This document shows, piece after piece, positions 20,842 to 34,899 of a stretch of DNA of 64,000 nt. Below the pieces are notes generated by a model. It did not search any database, was not told where the DNA came from, and saw only the letters and a program-made list of their open reading frames with translations. The stretch is taken from the NCBI GenBank assembly GCA_015478945.1, contig JABUQX010053444.1, positions 1 to 64,000 of the forward strand, in the 5' to 3' direction. The first letter of the stretch is position 1; each line of letters starts with the position of its first letter. The position numbers and the translations under genes were made by a program. The DNA is from Trachelipus rathkii (taxonomy: Eukaryota > Arthropoda > Malacostraca > Isopoda > Trachelipodidae).

Positions 20842-23700
20842 CTCCATCCCCAGATGGATAGTGCGCAACATACACTGAAAACATAAAAGATAGTTGTTTA
20901 GAAATATGACACAAGTCAAAGGTAACCCCAACCCCACCATACCCTTAAGTCAAAAGAAATCCACCCGAGATTCACAAACGACGGACCCCAATAGGGTATC
21001 ACCTGAGCAGGCCCCACAATCATACCAACCACAAAACCCTTCATCACTCCTATTATGCACCTTTCTTTATACGCGTCTGCAAAATCACATCATACATGAC
21101 CAGTCTACTTTTCTTCGTCATCCAGCAGGGAATTACAGCATTACTCACCACCAATAAACCACTAACCAACAGATTATCATCCATCCTTTCATATAATCGT
21201 TTTATCAATTCTTAACACTCGTTTATTCTCTTATTTAAGTCTTTCTTCACACCATACAAACTCCCCCAAAACGTTTATTCCTAATTTTATTAATGCTTTC
21301 AACCAACACACCCCTAAGCATTGTCCATCTAGCAGATGTACCTTAAACTGTATACTTCTTAATCCACAGATAGTTTCACTACCTATAAAATCAACCAAAG
21401 TGTAACAGAGAAAAAGTAACACCATAAAAAACCTAGCTACTCCAGTCATAGCCGATTTGCATTCACCAAGGATTAATTACACCATCCACCTTAATATCAT
21501 CACAACTTATTACTACACTCGCATCACTGCACACGCATTCAATTTCATCAACATAGAGACTAAAGATTAATTCAGATTGCATATTACCGAAATGAGCACC
21601 CACCATCAAACATATTTCATATTGTAGGACCGCCTACACTCAAAAAATGCCATCACGCACTCTTATTCTATATTTACTTTCAATCCCCCCTTTTACACAC
21701 CCTGCAAACTCTCTCTTCAGACCTTTCAAATTTCCTTCAGATTCGCCAATCAGAGACAATCAGCGTCAAAAATAAGCGAGGCAACGCACCACTCATCTTC
21801 ATATTCACCACGCCAAACCAAATCATCCCTCCTTCTCTGCTACACCTACATCTAATTCTTTTCATCACCCCATCCATAGATACAAAAATAAAAGAGGATA
21901 AAACAATGAACATAACACAGGAAATCCATCTCTCACTTCACAAACGTAACATTAAAACCATTCACTTTCAACTCCATATTTTCTTAATGCTTCACAATCA
22001 ACAAACATACTTTTGATTCCACAGACACCTACCACCAACACCATATTACTACACACTCTGCCACATAGTCTACCCCTATTCAATACCGACGCAAATGCGC
22101 CTCTTTTGCAAGTTCATAAAACCTAAATACAATTTATTATGCTTCTCTCATTTTCTCAATCAATTATTTCAAATGAAGATTTGATCTACACAATCTACCA
22201 TCTAAATGCATCTTGTTCTAAAGCAACAGTCCTTAATCACTATTAGAAACCAAATACAAGCATATATCTTCCCTACAACATCAATATTTAATTCCTATAG
22301 TCCCTAAACTAGTTCTCCCGCTTATCTCCTTTACCCTGGTATTTAAGGTAATACTACTCTCTCCTTCCAATCCTGCGCGAACTATATACCCTCACAAACG
22401 CTTGTGTACCACAAAGAGACTCCATATCCAGCCAATCACAGAATGTCCATCCATTATTCGAGTATTTCACAGTAATCCATATGTATACTATGGATTTTAG
22501 CCATCTTCGACCTCATCCCCAAAATATTATTTCTTCTTAATTAACCATCAAACCGCAACACATTCACAATCCACTTCGTTAATTTTTACTCACCGTTATC
22601 TTACGGGTTATTTCTTACAAACACTTTTCTCTACATCCATTTTCATCACACGAAATACCATCAGCTGTTTCATTATTTAATGAAAGGACACGCCTCTTCC
22701 TTAACTTTAGTACTTCCTCTCACAGAAGAAGCTTCCTATTCTTTCTTAATCCCCACTCAATCTCCTTTTCAAACTTCATTTAAGATATTGAAACAAGACA
22801 CAAAGAGCTTTCCCTATTTTCCTTTTCGATCTTTTTTAACTTGTGGACATTCATCACTGAATTAACACAATTCAAAATTACCTTTTTAACTTTTAACTGC
22901 TGCACCTCACTAATAACATCGTGCCTTAACTTGTTTAGAATGGGATAAACCTAACATTTTTACTTGCCACTAGAAACAAACGCCTCTATAGTTGTGCTCA
23001 AAAAAGCTCTGGAGACTAATTTAGGAAAAGCATACGCTTCCTTTATTTGAGTTCAGATATTCTCTGTTTCATCTTTGTCACATTCAAACTGATTATTGTT
23101 AAGTACTCGTTACATAATATTCCTTATGAACCTTTTACACTTAGGCTTCACTCTTAATTCTCTAAATCTTCTTCCGTTGTCCCTTTCCTCTCCATCCATT
23201 CCCACTAACATAATCTTGCATTAAAAACATTATATCGTCTAATGCCCATGCCCACAACCCTCCCGCTGACTTTAACACCTCACATATATTAAACATCTCC
23301 TTCATTTGACACCCAGAAATCAACCATACTTTTCACTCGATGCCATCTCTATCCTACACAACTCTAGTATATTATGAAATTACCATTATGCTCAAAAATG
23401 TATTATTAGTTTACACAAATAAAGGCATCTGTTATACTAAACACTTTTATCATAAATCAATCTATCCAACCATTCAAGTCACCCAACACAATTCTGAAGC
23501 CCCTTACTCTCACCCCGTCCAAAAACAATCGTTCAGATATGATATCCAGAAGTCACGCTCTCGTCTCAACATACACTACAGAGGACATATATGTTACACA
23601 CCACAACAAAACCGTTTGACCTCTTATAAACTTAGAATTTAACCATTAGTCCATTAGTATTCTAGAACCTCATAAACAGGAATCTTAAAAAGCTCCGTAC
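20842..23700 (-). mobile_element. LINE-X copy D, right-arm mirror
   Basis: Reverse complement of 12,600-15,393. On the minus strand the FADD region reads better than in the left arm (FDAD then L-ANLKE at about 21,735-21,785), supporting the reverse-transcriptase assignment. The 5' border near 23,700 meets the Jockey-like LINE. Confidence 0.7.
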
Positions 23701-23779
23701 TACAAGTCAGTACCAGAAGAGCGCAAGAAAATTTTCTATCTAATCCTGACGAAACTTACCCAATAATCCACAATCTGCA

Positions 23780-26390
23780 TTGAGAATGTTAACAGGTGTC
23801 TCCTCACAAGGAGGCGGACTGGTTAAAGTCACCTAGGACTAACAGGGCGGTGGGGCTCAAAATATGAGCAGTTTTCTTTGATATATTTCCAGCTAGGTGT
23901 TAGAAGACGTTTTGCCAGGTTGAGCAGATTTGGTAAGCTCTGTGAAGGAAGATGGTAGTAGAGTTAGAGAGGAATTTGAAGGGGAATACCGAAGAGGGAA
24001 GTGGTGAAGCAGAATCGCTGCTCCCCTCGGTCACTGGCTCCATGATTCAGCTGGAAATAAGAACTCCAGTACCTTGAGTTATAAAAGGGTTCGTCGGTCG
24101 TGAAGCTGTATCCTGATGTAACAAACAGCTGGACGGAGCTACAAGTAATCTCTTTAGTTTGCTTAATTGGGAAAATATCCCACGACAGTTCCATTGGGGA
24201 AACATGTGCAATTAAAAAGATAATATAATCAATGTTCCAGGAGTATATTTATTAATATCTCAAAATATCAAATAAAATGGTAAAAATGTTTCTGTTCAAT
24301 TACTTTACTTTACGTATTAATTATTTGTGTTAGGAAAGAAAGAATGAAGACATTAATGAGTAATTTTCTCATAATGTCAATAGAACTAAAACTATTGATT
24401 ACCACGCCTTTTAATAGAGTTAATTATTTTCCAAAGTGTCTAAGTAAATCTTTGAGTTGTTAACTTGACTTCAGAAAAGAAATTGAGAGAAAGGAAAAGA
24501 AATTAGATTATGTCATTGGGATGTTAAATTACACATTGTGATGCAGGCTTCGTGCCCTTAGCCAAATGCTCGAGAGCTATCCGCAAGCAATAAGCTCTTA
24601 AATGGACTCCCAAATTCAATGTTGTGTGGAACGTGAAGAGTTAGAAGAGTGGGGGGAGAGGGGAAACTCCTCCTCCTATATACCCACACCAAACAGTTCA
24701 ACACACGCTCGAGTGACCGCGCCCCAGCCTCTCACAAAGGAACGATCCGCATCCCTTAAGTCTCATCAAATACCTTCTCCGATCCCACTTGCTGACAATG
24801 AGCGTCCCCAGTGTTCAACAGAAGAGTATCCCATGATGAAGTCTATTTTAAGAGTCCATTGTGATTCAAGTAAATTATGAGTATCACTCTTTAGTAATAG
24901 TGAACGATCGGAGTTTTAGGCAGCGTGGTTGTAATAGTTAGCTCGGAAATGGAGAAGTGATCAACTGTACTGTGTTTCTCCACGTAGGTGGTCTGTGCAG
25001 CGAGCCCGTTTTGGTAGGAGTGAGAGGGGTCACGCGTGCAACGGTCCTGTTTGTTTTAATAAGTATTAGTTTGACTCGACATACAAGCGAGTACGATGTC
25101 TGGTCTGGATAGACTACTCGTTGGTACGCGCGATCGTGACTATTAAGAGGCGCGTTGCGTTTCCGTGTAGATATTATAATTGAGCTCAGAGGTTGTGCAC
25201 ATGGACTTTTGTCATCGATCTCAGACGCTGAACAGGTTGCACAATCAGTAGATATCCTCATGGGTGCGGCATGGACCCATGCAGTGAATATCATGAGAGA
25301 CGAGATGTAAAGATTTTTGGCGATGGAAGTTGATGGTCGTTCGATCAAGTAGAGTTGGTATACAGGAACAGTAGTCTCTTGGCAATATTGAGTGCATTCT
25401 ACTCTAGATTTCCTTCTCTTCAAAGTGCGAAAAGAATTAAAGGGCAGTGGACAGAGGAGGATGGATGGGGACCTTTGCAGTTAGGACAACAAGGATGTTC
25501 CTTTACGGCTGGAGTGAAGAGAACTTTCACATTTTTTGACATATTGTTCTGGAGAGACCTTCAATGATCTGAACTTAAACACCCCCCTTTTTTCTTAAGA
25601 AAGAAGGGCAGATAGTCTGAACGGTAGTTTTACTTTGGTTGGAGGAAAAGGCACAGAGAAGTGTAAAATGGAGACGAGGTTCTTCTTTAAAAGACAGGGA
25701 ACCAAGGAAACGTTGGTGCATTGCAGGCAGGTCTCTGCAAAATGAGCGAGAATTCATCAGAAGAATCTGAACTGAAATTCTTTGAGGTTTTACGAATATT
25801 GAACAGATTTGAATTATAATAAATCTTACCCCAGCTGTGTGAATAGAGGAAGCAAGTTACTGGCTTTTGTTCTAGAGAGCAGCACGACCATGAATGAACA
25901 GAGTTTCCTCATTGTCTGACTGAAATGTGACTCAGGTTGTTAGAAGGCAGCTTCTAAAAAGCATCACTAAGATGAGGCTAGGCATTATAGCAGTCAGTGG
26001 ACGCCATGATGCTTGTTAAAAATAAATAAAAAATAAAGCAGATAAGAAGTAGACTGAGCGAGTTTAAGAAAAAGCGATAGTTGGAGATGTTTTATTTTGA
26101 CGTCAGGATTGAGCACCATGCGGCGCAGGCTCTTGATGATGGACGAGAGGCTTGAGTATTGGGTTATGTGGTGAGAGTCCAGAACAAAACACTTGCTGTC
26201 TAAACGAGCGTGTTCTGCGCAAATCGGGTCCGTTATTAAGCGACTATTGGTTGGGGTGGAGAGTCCAACCATTAATCAATAAAGACATTCGAGAGTCCCT
26301 ATTGGTCTCGATCTATAATGAGTAGTCCGAAAGGTTCGGTTCGGTGACCGGACAGATGTCTGCTTCACCTTTCTTGAAAGCGTTTTTATT
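23780..26390 (-). mobile_element. Jockey-like LINE, right-arm mirror
   Basis: Reverse complement of 9,770-12,560. The endonuclease GDFN block is at about 23,825-23,850, the zinc knuckle of ORF1 at about 25,450-25,500, and the leader at 26,020-26,390. Confidence 0.75.
24938..26010 (-). pseudogene. Jockey-like ORF1, right copy with 161-codon intact part
   Basis: Frame 24,938-25,423 is open for 161 codons from just after the zinc knuckles, passing SSLMIFTAWVHAAPM and a Cys-containing stretch. The N-terminal part up to the probable start near 26,010 is in other frames. The SSDSSDE-like acidic-serine segment near 25,750 is typical of the linker ahead of the knuckles. Confidence 0.65.
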
Positions 26391-26439
26391 TTTATTTAAA
26401 AAAAAAAAAAATCTTTTTTACATCTTGCCCGTCAATAAA

Positions 26440-26650
26440 TTGAACACAAATTCATGAATATAGAGAGTAGAATATATCGCGGAGCTCACCGCAAGGAAAA
26501 AGCCGCGCCAAACTGCTCAATCCAGAGCATAAAAAACAATCTCTCCCACTGAAAACCCCCCACTCTGGATAGTGGGAATATGGGTGTGGCCTCGGGAAAA
26601 AGCACACAACGAGGCTCAGCGTCTATCCCCAAGTTAAATATATAATAAAG
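26440..26650 (-). other. GC-rich unit, right-arm mirror
   Basis: Mirror of 9,536-9,736, with the matching T-rich tail at 26,385-26,425. The internal short hairpin-like sequence CCACTCTGGATAGTGGG near 26,560 is not as clear in the left copy. Confidence 0.35.
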
Positions 26651-27840
26651 CCAGTACTACACGGATTAATACGCGAACCAAAGATTTGACACCGAAGTGA
26701 TGACAGCCTTATCAGGTTAGTAAAAGATGATTTTTTTCCAATTCAAGTAATGTTATGTCTTTTTCCATTTCCTATACAAAGTTAGTGCCAAATTATTTAA
26801 TTTACATGAATAATGTTAAAGTAATTTATTGTTTAGATTTAAGGCATAACCTATACGTCATATAAGTAAGTAAAGAAAATAATAAATTAGAAATTAGACA
26901 GTAAGATCACCATTAAGAAGAAGACAGAAGTGATATACATTATCTTATATGACAATATAATATACAAGAATAATAATAAAAGATAAATTGTGACAATAAA
27001 AAGAATAAAAACGAATGAATATTTTACTTACAATAATACCTTACCAGGTAAGTAACTTACAAGAATCTACTTTAAAGAAATTATACTTACAAAATTAGGA
27101 ATAGAATACCTACAAAGAGAATAACTAGAAATTACTTTCAAAGTAATATTTTGAATGTATATTAACATAATTTACAAAAGATTCGATGTTCCCCAACAAC
27201 TAAGCGGCCAGGAGAAAGGCAGGAAACAACCGGTTTTTGACCAGTACCCTCACCCACCGGGACAAGAAGCAAGTAAGGCATATATAACGCAAGAGACAAC
27301 AGCGCTCGATTGAGCACCAGGATTCGGAAGTAAACTGGGGAGAATCTGAAAAGAGAGTGTCAGGAATTACGAGTGAGTAGTACGAGTTCAGGGTGAGGTA
27401 GAAGGATGCAAACTGGAGAACGACGGAATGTAAGAACGGATGCATAAACATACAAAAACAGCTAATGATAGCAATAGAAAACAACCAAAATAAGAATTAA
27501 TAATAATGACAAAACTAAAGAAGTACAGAATTATGAGATAATATAATAATAATAATAATGAAATAATAATAATAACATAAAACATAAATTCGGGAGAAAC
27601 CACTAAACAAAAAGAGGTGGAAAATTAATTCATAAATGAAAGACTAAGAGAAATACAATTTTGAAAAAAGTTTTGAGTGAAATCCAGTACAGCATGTGTT
27701 ACGTAAACTGGCTAGCCGTAGAGTGTATAATAATAATAGAGATGAGAATACGATAATAATACATAATAATAATAATAATAATAATTAATAAAAATTTAAT
27801 AATAAAAAGAAGAAGAATTGTAGTAAAGAAAGGATTACAG
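26651..27840. other. Intronic or intergenic sequence with (AAT)n runs
   Basis: Mirror of 8,350-9,535. Contains (AAT)n near 27,545-27,580 and 27,760-27,795. No coding feature holds in both copies. Confidence 0.5.
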
Positions 27841-27844
27841 TGTA

Positions 27845-28014
27845 CAGCGATAAACTCCTTCAGTAGCATTCTGAGAGCGGTGCACTTATGATACTCCGGC
27901 GGAAAAGTTCGAATAATTAAGAATTCTGAGACGAGCCTCAAGAAATTTCTTTCCCTCACTGGAGAACTCAGTTGGGGGGATAGATGGAAGATCCCCCTTT
28001 CACCCTTAGCTTCC
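27845..28014 (-). CDS. PXA-domain sorting nexin, exon c (right-arm mirror)
   Basis: Open and nearly identical to 8,170-8,339, including the acceptor (minus-strand TGCAG ending at 28,015). It differs only at the very end, reading FIAV rather than FIAC, so the donor region is the uncertain part. This is the best-agreeing stretch of the two arms, extending through the preceding intron to about 28,145. Confidence 0.7.
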
Positions 28015-28214
28015 CTGCATTAAAAGGCGAAATAATCATTTAAAGGCATTACAATATTAATGATAAACTAACCAAGAAAATTAAATTAATAAGGTAAGAA
28101 GTTTTGAGAAATTAAATGAATTTAATATCAATAGTTTTAATTAGGAATAAAATTTATATCGAACATTAGTAATAAGTTTAATAATAATTTAAAAATTAGT
28201 AATAATTTAAGAAC

Positions 28215-28345
28215 AATTTTAAGAGTATGGAGGGGATGATACGGGGGGATTGGACGACTTTCCTTTCAATTAAAGTCATGTTCTTCTAATATTCTTCCGT
28301 TTCCGGTGTATGCTGAGCACCTCATCCCCAAGGGAAAGGTAGTAG
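28215..28345 (+). mobile_element. LINE-X copy C, right-arm mirror
   Basis: Mirror of 7,835-7,975: the LINE-X 3' terminal block in plus orientation ending in the GATGATAATGATGA-type terminus. Confidence 0.7.
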
Positions 28346-28639
28346 ATGATAATGATGACGATGTTATGTAATAATTTTATATCATTAGAAGCAATTAAAA
28401 GCAAAACGAGGATACATTTATTTCTTCTATAAACAATTATTTAATGTAACTTGGACTATGCTAGAAAATTACTATTAAGTTCTTTTTTTTTTCTTACATT
28501 ATATTAGCTAAATCTTCCACCTTAACTTGAATTAAGTTAATAGAGTAGGTACAATAAAATCAAAATATAAGACAGATCAAATAATGTTAATGAAAAGAAC
28601 TAGCCCACCAAAAATTTAAAAAAAAAAAAAAGACATTTA

Positions 28640-29372
28640 GGATATATGTTGGATGAAAAGGGAATGGATGATGAAGTGCAATTAAATTCTTGATGGGTGT
28701 AATGGGACTAAGTCCTAAGTGCGCTAGGGTTTTGAATGAGGGTATGTTGTTACCCGTGTTAATGAATAGTAGTGAAACTATGGTGTGGAATAAGAGATAT
28801 AGATCTAAGGTACTAAGTGTTCAGATGAACAATCTTAGGGGCGTGCTAGGTGTGAGAAGAATTGATAAAATGAGGAATGAACGCATTAAGATTGTGGGTT
28901 CGAAAAAGGGCGTAAATAAGAGAATAAACGAGAGAGTACATGGAGATGGTTTGGTCATATGGAAAGGATGGATGATAGTAGTTGGTTAAGCGGATGTATA
29001 GTGGTGATTGTGCTGGGAATCGACTGGCTGGGAGGTCGAAGAAAAAGTGAATTGAGTCAGTAAAGGAATGCCTGAAGGAGAGGAATGTGAGTTGGGGTTG
29101 GGCAGAGGCGAGAAGAAAGGTGCATAATATGAGTGGATGGCGGGGTTTGAGGGAGTTATGTTGTGGGCCTGGCTAAAGGATAAACCTACATTGACGAGAT
29201 ACCATAGTTGAAGTCTCCGTCTCGCAGTCTCGTGAACCCTAGGGTGGATTTTTCTTATGACGAGTTCTCCCTTAAGGGTATAAGAGACGTAAAGGGGTTT
29301 CTTTTCGACTTGTATCATTTTCTTCGACTACTATTCTGTTCCTGTGTATGCGCCAACTTCACCCCAATCTTG
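28640..29372 (+). mobile_element. LINE-X copy B, right-arm mirror with 99-codon frame
   Basis: Best-preserved piece of LINE-X protein. Frame 28,690-28,989 reads KCARVLNEGMLLPVLMNSSE, TMVWNKRYRSKVLSVQMNNL, RGVLGVRRIDK, typical of the region following the reverse-transcriptase palm in non-LTR elements. A shift at 28,925-28,985 leads into a RMDDSSW-type segment, then AGNRLAGRSKKK (about 29,005-29,050), then the 3' block to 29,372. Confidence 0.8.
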
Positions 29373-30038
29373 GGCAAAATTTGACCAAAAAAAACGTATT
29401 ATGTAGAGGCAATTTTTTATTTTGTAGAGATAAAAATTACTTTCTTTATTTAGATAATTTTAAGACCGATTCAAATGAGAGCAAACCTGAATGACTGAAT
29501 ACTAACCTTTAATGATCAATAAATTTTAAAATATCCATAATAAGTAAAAAACAAAAATTTAAAAAAGGCTGGGATATTACAAAAAAACGATCCGAAAATA
29601 TTAAATCCAAAAGACTGACCATATATCAAGGGTGTATATTAGTAGTGACATTCGAAATCTCTATATACAGCCATAAGCAGCCAGAGCTGATAAACTAGTT
29701 AATGTATCAGAAGCAAGAAAAATTTAATTCATTATTTATGTACCAACAATTTCTAGTCAACCAAAAAATTATATGGAAAAATGCCGACAAGCGTGAAGAA
29801 AAACTTATATATAAAAAAAAGTCTCTATAAAAAACTATATATTTCTCTCCCAGTGAAATGTATAGACAGACTTTTTATTTATTAGTTAGATAGAACGAAA
29901 AAAAAATTTAAAGATACACACTTTAATTAAAAAATTAATTCAAATAAAATCAGTTAAAAAAATCAAAAATGCATGTAACTAAAAAGTAACAAAGACATTA
30001 AAGCTAAACAAAGCCCTAAAAGTAATCTAAAACTCTAC
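29373..30038 (-). other. Intron sequence between exons b and c (mirror)
   Basis: AT-rich; mirror of 6,035-6,714. No features. Confidence 0.5.
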
Positions 30039-30180
30039 CCAGCAGCTTCAGACGTAGCGAAATCTTCCTCCAAGTGTTTGAGTGGGCATGTTAATAAGCC
30101 ACAATCACAAAGCGGAACCATGGTCCAATTTTACTTAGTCGTTATGAAAGGAGATACCGACAAAAAGCACAATACGTTGC
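30039..30180 (-). CDS. PXA-domain sorting nexin, exon b (right-arm mirror)
   Basis: Mirror of 5,900-6,034 with conserved acceptor (minus strand CTTCAG) and donor (GTAGAG). It supplies the base missing from the left copy near the exon start and carries its own indels further in. The phase argument joining exons a, b and c depends on combining both copies. Confidence 0.6.
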
Positions 30181-30284
30181 CTGAAGAAAAAAATCATTAT
30201 AATTAGTAAATTTATATATGAGCCCAAAGACACACACACTGCATACCTAACGCAAAATAGAAGGGGCTATCTTTTGGACCTGAT

Positions 30285-32862
30285 CATTTCTTCTACTACT
30301 TTCTTTCCGTAGGTGTATGCAGCGCACCTCACACACCCAAATTGATTTATGTCCGCGGTGAACGAGAAGATATGTTTGAGAATAGTACTTGTGACGTAAG
30401 ATGTTAAATCAGATGAGGGATGGGATGGGAATATTGATCATTATCTGTTTTATGTGAGATAAAGCGTAGTGGAAGCATGGATGGAGAGGAACAGATAATG
30501 GCAAGGAGTGTGAAGAATTAAAAGTGAGAAGTTTGGAAGAACAAGTCTTAATTAAGAAAAACATAGAAGTTGGACCAACAATTAAGAGTCCAGTTGAAGT
30601 GAACAAAATGAAACAACAAATCTGACACAAATATAGGAAACCCTTTATAGTAGTTCGAGCTTGAAGTCGTTTCCTCAAACTTTGAAAGAGAAGAATCTCA
30701 TACAGGCTATTGGATGGATCTGAAGTAAAGGCAAGTGGTTAAAAGAAAAAAGGTGCTTGCTGAATGGCTTAAAAGCAAAGATTGAGTCTAAATAGAAAAT
30801 GTTTGAAATTATATAAGGAGAAAAAAGGAAACAAAAGATGTTCTATATCTTAAGTAAAGAATGAGCTAAATATGGATTGAAACTTCCATTGGGATCTTGC
30901 ACGGGAAGATAGGAAAATTTTCTTGGAAGTACGCACGAAAGGTTAAGAATGAATAAGGGAATCTGATAGAATAATGAATAGGATGTGAGGGGTAGCTTAT
31001 GAAATGGATGTGAGAAAAGTGGGAGGGTACACTTCAAAAATCTGCATAACATTAGCAGTAATGAGAGTGATACTTTTACTTTCTTACTTCTTTCTGAAAG
31101 AAAAATAGATATTTTGGGAAGTATAGAACGATAAATGAATAGGAAGTTTGATAATTGGAAAAATTATGAAGGGGGAGGAAAATTTATAAGACAAAAAAGG
31201 GGGAAAAGGAGGAAAATAAGAGAAAAGAATATAAGTAAAATCATAAAAGGAAAAACGGAAATACTAGTGAAATTATCAAGAATGGAGGCGAGATGGTGAT
31301 ATAAGTGATTGAAAGTTGTGTAACAAAACAGTTTAGTGTATGCGTAGCTATAATCTGACAGATTAAGAGTATCAGTCATAATACCCATAATAAGGAACCA
31401 TACGACAACAGGAGGGGAATGTTGTAGGTCCATACACACATTAGTTTATTGAGTGTTATGGAAGAAAATATATGCTGGGTTATTTTGCGTGAAGAAAATA
31501 GATAGACACGACTGATTCGCTGCGAAAAACGGATGGGATGTAGAAAATGATTGAGGGTGTAGTATGGATCAAATTTACATTAAACAAAAATGATGAGAAA
31601 GAAGAAGAATAAAATGTATTATAGGTTAGAATTTGAGTTCCAACAGTGTATGACAAAATCTATGGCAGATGATTAGTGCATAATTGGAAAAACTACTGTT
31701 GGTGGTAGGCTCTGAATGAAATCCAAAAGTATGTTTGACGATAGATAAGCGTGTTAAGAATAAATGGAGTCAAAAGTGATTGCGTTTAAATTAATAGCCG
31801 AGTGAGCAGAGAATTGTTAGTCTCCTTGGATTATTAATTTGACACAATGAGGGTTATGAAAGAAATAGAAGTGGGGAGTGGCAGGGTGAAGTGTAAGAAT
31901 CGATGGAGAAGGGAGGCAGATGGAGAGTGCCCCTGCTAATTGAAAGCAATGATTGGTTTTGTTAGCGAAGTCTTAGAAGTTTGTAGAGGAGTTATGCTAG
32001 TCTGTAAAAGAGGGTTGAAAAGTAAATGTAGATATGAGTATGGTTATGTGATGGGTGAGGAGAGTCAACAGTGTGAAATGCCTAGAATGGTGAGCAACTG
32101 AACAAGTATCTGAGTTTAAATAATTTAGGATATATGTTGATGAAAAAAGGGATTGGATTAGCAGAAGTTTAATAGGAAAGTTTGTGAATTGTAGGAGGCG
32201 CTGGTTGCAATTTAATCCTTGTGATGTGAAGAACTAAGTCTGAGAGTGATACTAAGTCTTTGTAATCGGTGCAACGAGTAAACCAATGTCTCGAATAAAG
32301 TATAGATCAAGTTACAAAGTGTTCAATATACAATTCTTAGTGTGTGAGGAAGAATTATCTGATAAAAATGGAGAAGCACACTAGAGTTGTGCGGGTGTGT
32401 AAGCAAAGGCGTAAATGAGAGAATTAAAGAGAGAAAAATCTTATCTCTATTTATTTGCAAAATTTCTCGCTCGCTTTCTATCTATCTATCTATATACTGG
32501 TACGATATGTGCTGGAATCGACAGTGCGACCAAAGGTTAATTGAGTTGAATCAGCAAAGGAAAGTATCATGCGATGTTGGTGAGGTTTGGCAGAGACGAG
32601 AAGAAGGTAACTATACTTTTAGTAGCTAGTTGTGGCTTTGCTCAGCGGGTGATAACCACTCTAGGGTCGTCGCAGTTTCATGAAACGTTTAGGGTGGATT
32701 TTCTGACTCCGGCGAGTTCTCACTTGGGGTATAAAGGGACAAGCAAGAGAGAGAGGGGTGGGAAGGGGCTTTCTGTGTTGTGTTTGACTGCCTCTATGTT
32801 CTACGTCTACTACTTTCCTGTTCCAGTGTATGCTACGCACGCACACCCCTAATCTGGATAGG
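30285..32862 (+). mobile_element. LINE-X copy A, right-arm mirror, plus a 3' scrap
   Basis: Mirror of 3,262-5,800. A short LINE-X 3' scrap sits at 30,285-30,345 (TTCTACTAC... GCGCACCTCAC), then copy A runs to its 3' block at 32,640-32,862. The FADD-region residues are at about 31,880-31,990, more heavily damaged than in the left copy. Confidence 0.72.
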
Positions 32863-32871
32863 AGTTATGAT

Positions 32872-33096
32872 AATATAACAATATAATATTACTATATATT
32901 ATATATATATATCTATATATATATATAATATAATTATGATATATATATATAATAGTATATAGATATATATAATAGTATATATATATATAATATATATTAT
33001 ATATAATAAGATATATAATATATATATAGATATGTTATATATATTATATATAATATATATACGTATAATATATATATATATATATAGTTATTATAT

Positions 33097-33127
<31 letters not shown>

Positions 33128-33228
33128 GTATAATTAGTATATTATATAATATTATATATAATATGAATAATACTATGTATTATAATAATATATGATTAGG
33201 TGAATATATATAGTATTATATATATATA
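32872..33228. repeat. (TA)n microsatellite tract
   Basis: Mirror of 2,931-3,258. Confidence 0.95.
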
Positions 33229-33445
33229 GAACGCTACGTGCGCAGGAGGTTTGATCACCGCTCTCATTACGAGGAGGACGCTGCTTCAAACCCTCCGCGT
33301 AAACAGTTGGGTTTTATCTACCTGGGGGCAAGAATTAAAAACTTGACTAGCTAACACGTTGGTGACGGGCTGATTGCGAACCGGCCTAAAGTTCGATTCC
33401 TTGTCCCCCCTGTACCCCTGATAGGATAAAGCACACGGTTAAAAG
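33229..33445 (+). mobile_element. tRNA-like SINE candidate, right-arm mirror
   Basis: Mirror of 2,701-2,930. In this copy the B-box-like motifs CTTCAAACCCTCC (about 33,283) and GTTCGATTCCTTGTC (about 33,391) are both visible, and CTCTCATTACGAG forms the arm-like element. It is again flanked on both sides by TA tracts. Confidence 0.5.
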
Positions 33446-33457
33446 GATAGATAGTAA

Positions 33458-33608
33458 ATATTATATATGATAATATATAATATATAATATATATATATAT
33501 ATATATAAGTACCTAATAATATATATTAGAGAGTAATATCATATAAATAATAATATTATATATATATTATATACAAGATATATATTATAAATAGTATAGT
33601 ATTACGGG

Positions 33609-33646
<38 letters not shown>

Positions 33647-33775
33647 ATATAATATATAATATATATATATATTATATATATATAATATATATAATACTAT
33701 AATATTATATATATATATAATATAATATATATACGTATAAATATATATATATATATATATATAATATATATATAT
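33458..33775. repeat. (TA)n microsatellite tract
   Basis: Mirror of 2,399-2,700. Confidence 0.95.
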
Positions 33776-33887
33776 TTCCAAGTATATTCTAAAAAAACTA
33801 ACAAAAGTAAAAATTTACTTCATAAATATGAGGATTAATTATATTTAGGATTACAATAATATGAAATACCTGTTAGAGTGACCTTAC

Positions 33888-34063
33888 CTTAAGATGCAGA
33901 AAAAAAGTACGGACATTGTTGGTCATGAACCAATTTGAATACCATAGAAGATTTTTAGTCATCGATGACGCGAGCAGAAGATTTCTGTTGATAAGCAAGC
34001 ATCTAATTTTGTGAGATTGCAAAGATCTTTGCGTATTATGCGTATGGCGAGTGTGTTGTACAC
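33888..34063 (-). CDS. PXA-domain sorting nexin, exon a (right-arm mirror)
   Basis: Mirror of 2,122-2,286. The donor (minus-strand AAG then GTAAGG) is intact. The frame is broken by single-base changes, including one within the tryptophan-tyrosine region, so the left copy is the better reading. Confidence 0.55.
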
Positions 34064-34074
34064 ATCTATAGCCA

Positions 34075-34109
34075 CATTATTATAGTATATTATATATATA
34101 TTATAGTAT

Positions 34110-34150
<41 letters not shown>

Positions 34151-34213
34151 TATAGATATATATATATATATATAAATTAGATATATAGTATAATAAGTAT
34201 ATTATACTAAATA

Positions 34214-34245
<32 letters not shown>

Positions 34246-34246
34246 C

Positions 34247-34289
<43 letters not shown>

Positions 34290-34305
34290 TATATATATAT
34301 ATATA

Positions 34306-34351
<46 letters not shown>

Positions 34352-34362
34352 ATATATATAAG
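34075..34362. repeat. (TA)n microsatellite tract
   Basis: Mirror of 1,828-2,103. Confidence 0.95.
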
Positions 34363-34899
34363 GGTAATACTGAAATGAAGATGGTGTAACAATCTTACAC
34401 CTATTTACTGTTTAGAGCCAATTAACATCAATCATGTTGAAAGTGTAGACTAGTTTGCTTTGTGTTGTGTATCTAATTACAATACTGTTGTGTATATAAC
34501 TACAGTCATTAACAATTTGTTATAGTAATTTTGTGATAATTTAAATTTGATAGACTAACCCTAGGCTAACATAGAGGTAAGAGATTTACTGTTTCTGTGT
34601 GGAGGTTTATTTGATTCTTAAATAGACTTTCTATATTTAAATACAGTTCTTTATTAATGTACTTTAATTTAGTGATAGATTTAATTAAAAGTTTCCAGTC
34701 ACAACACAGTTAGCCTACACCCTTATAAACTTTTTATTATATCCCTGCCTAGGCTAATCTAGAATAATTGTTTACATTTAACCTTATTTTAAAGAGAGTA
34801 GTATATTCTTTTAGCTTAGTGATATTTAAAACTGTAGTTGGTTAAAATAATAGGTAAGGTTAGTAAGCTAAAATTAATTTAAGAGTATTATGCTCTGTG
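34363..34899. other. AT-rich non-coding stretch (mirror)
   Basis: Mirror of 1,281-1,827, with TAACCCTAGGCTAAC and CTGCCTAGGCTAA motifs. Nothing else is recognised. Confidence 0.45.
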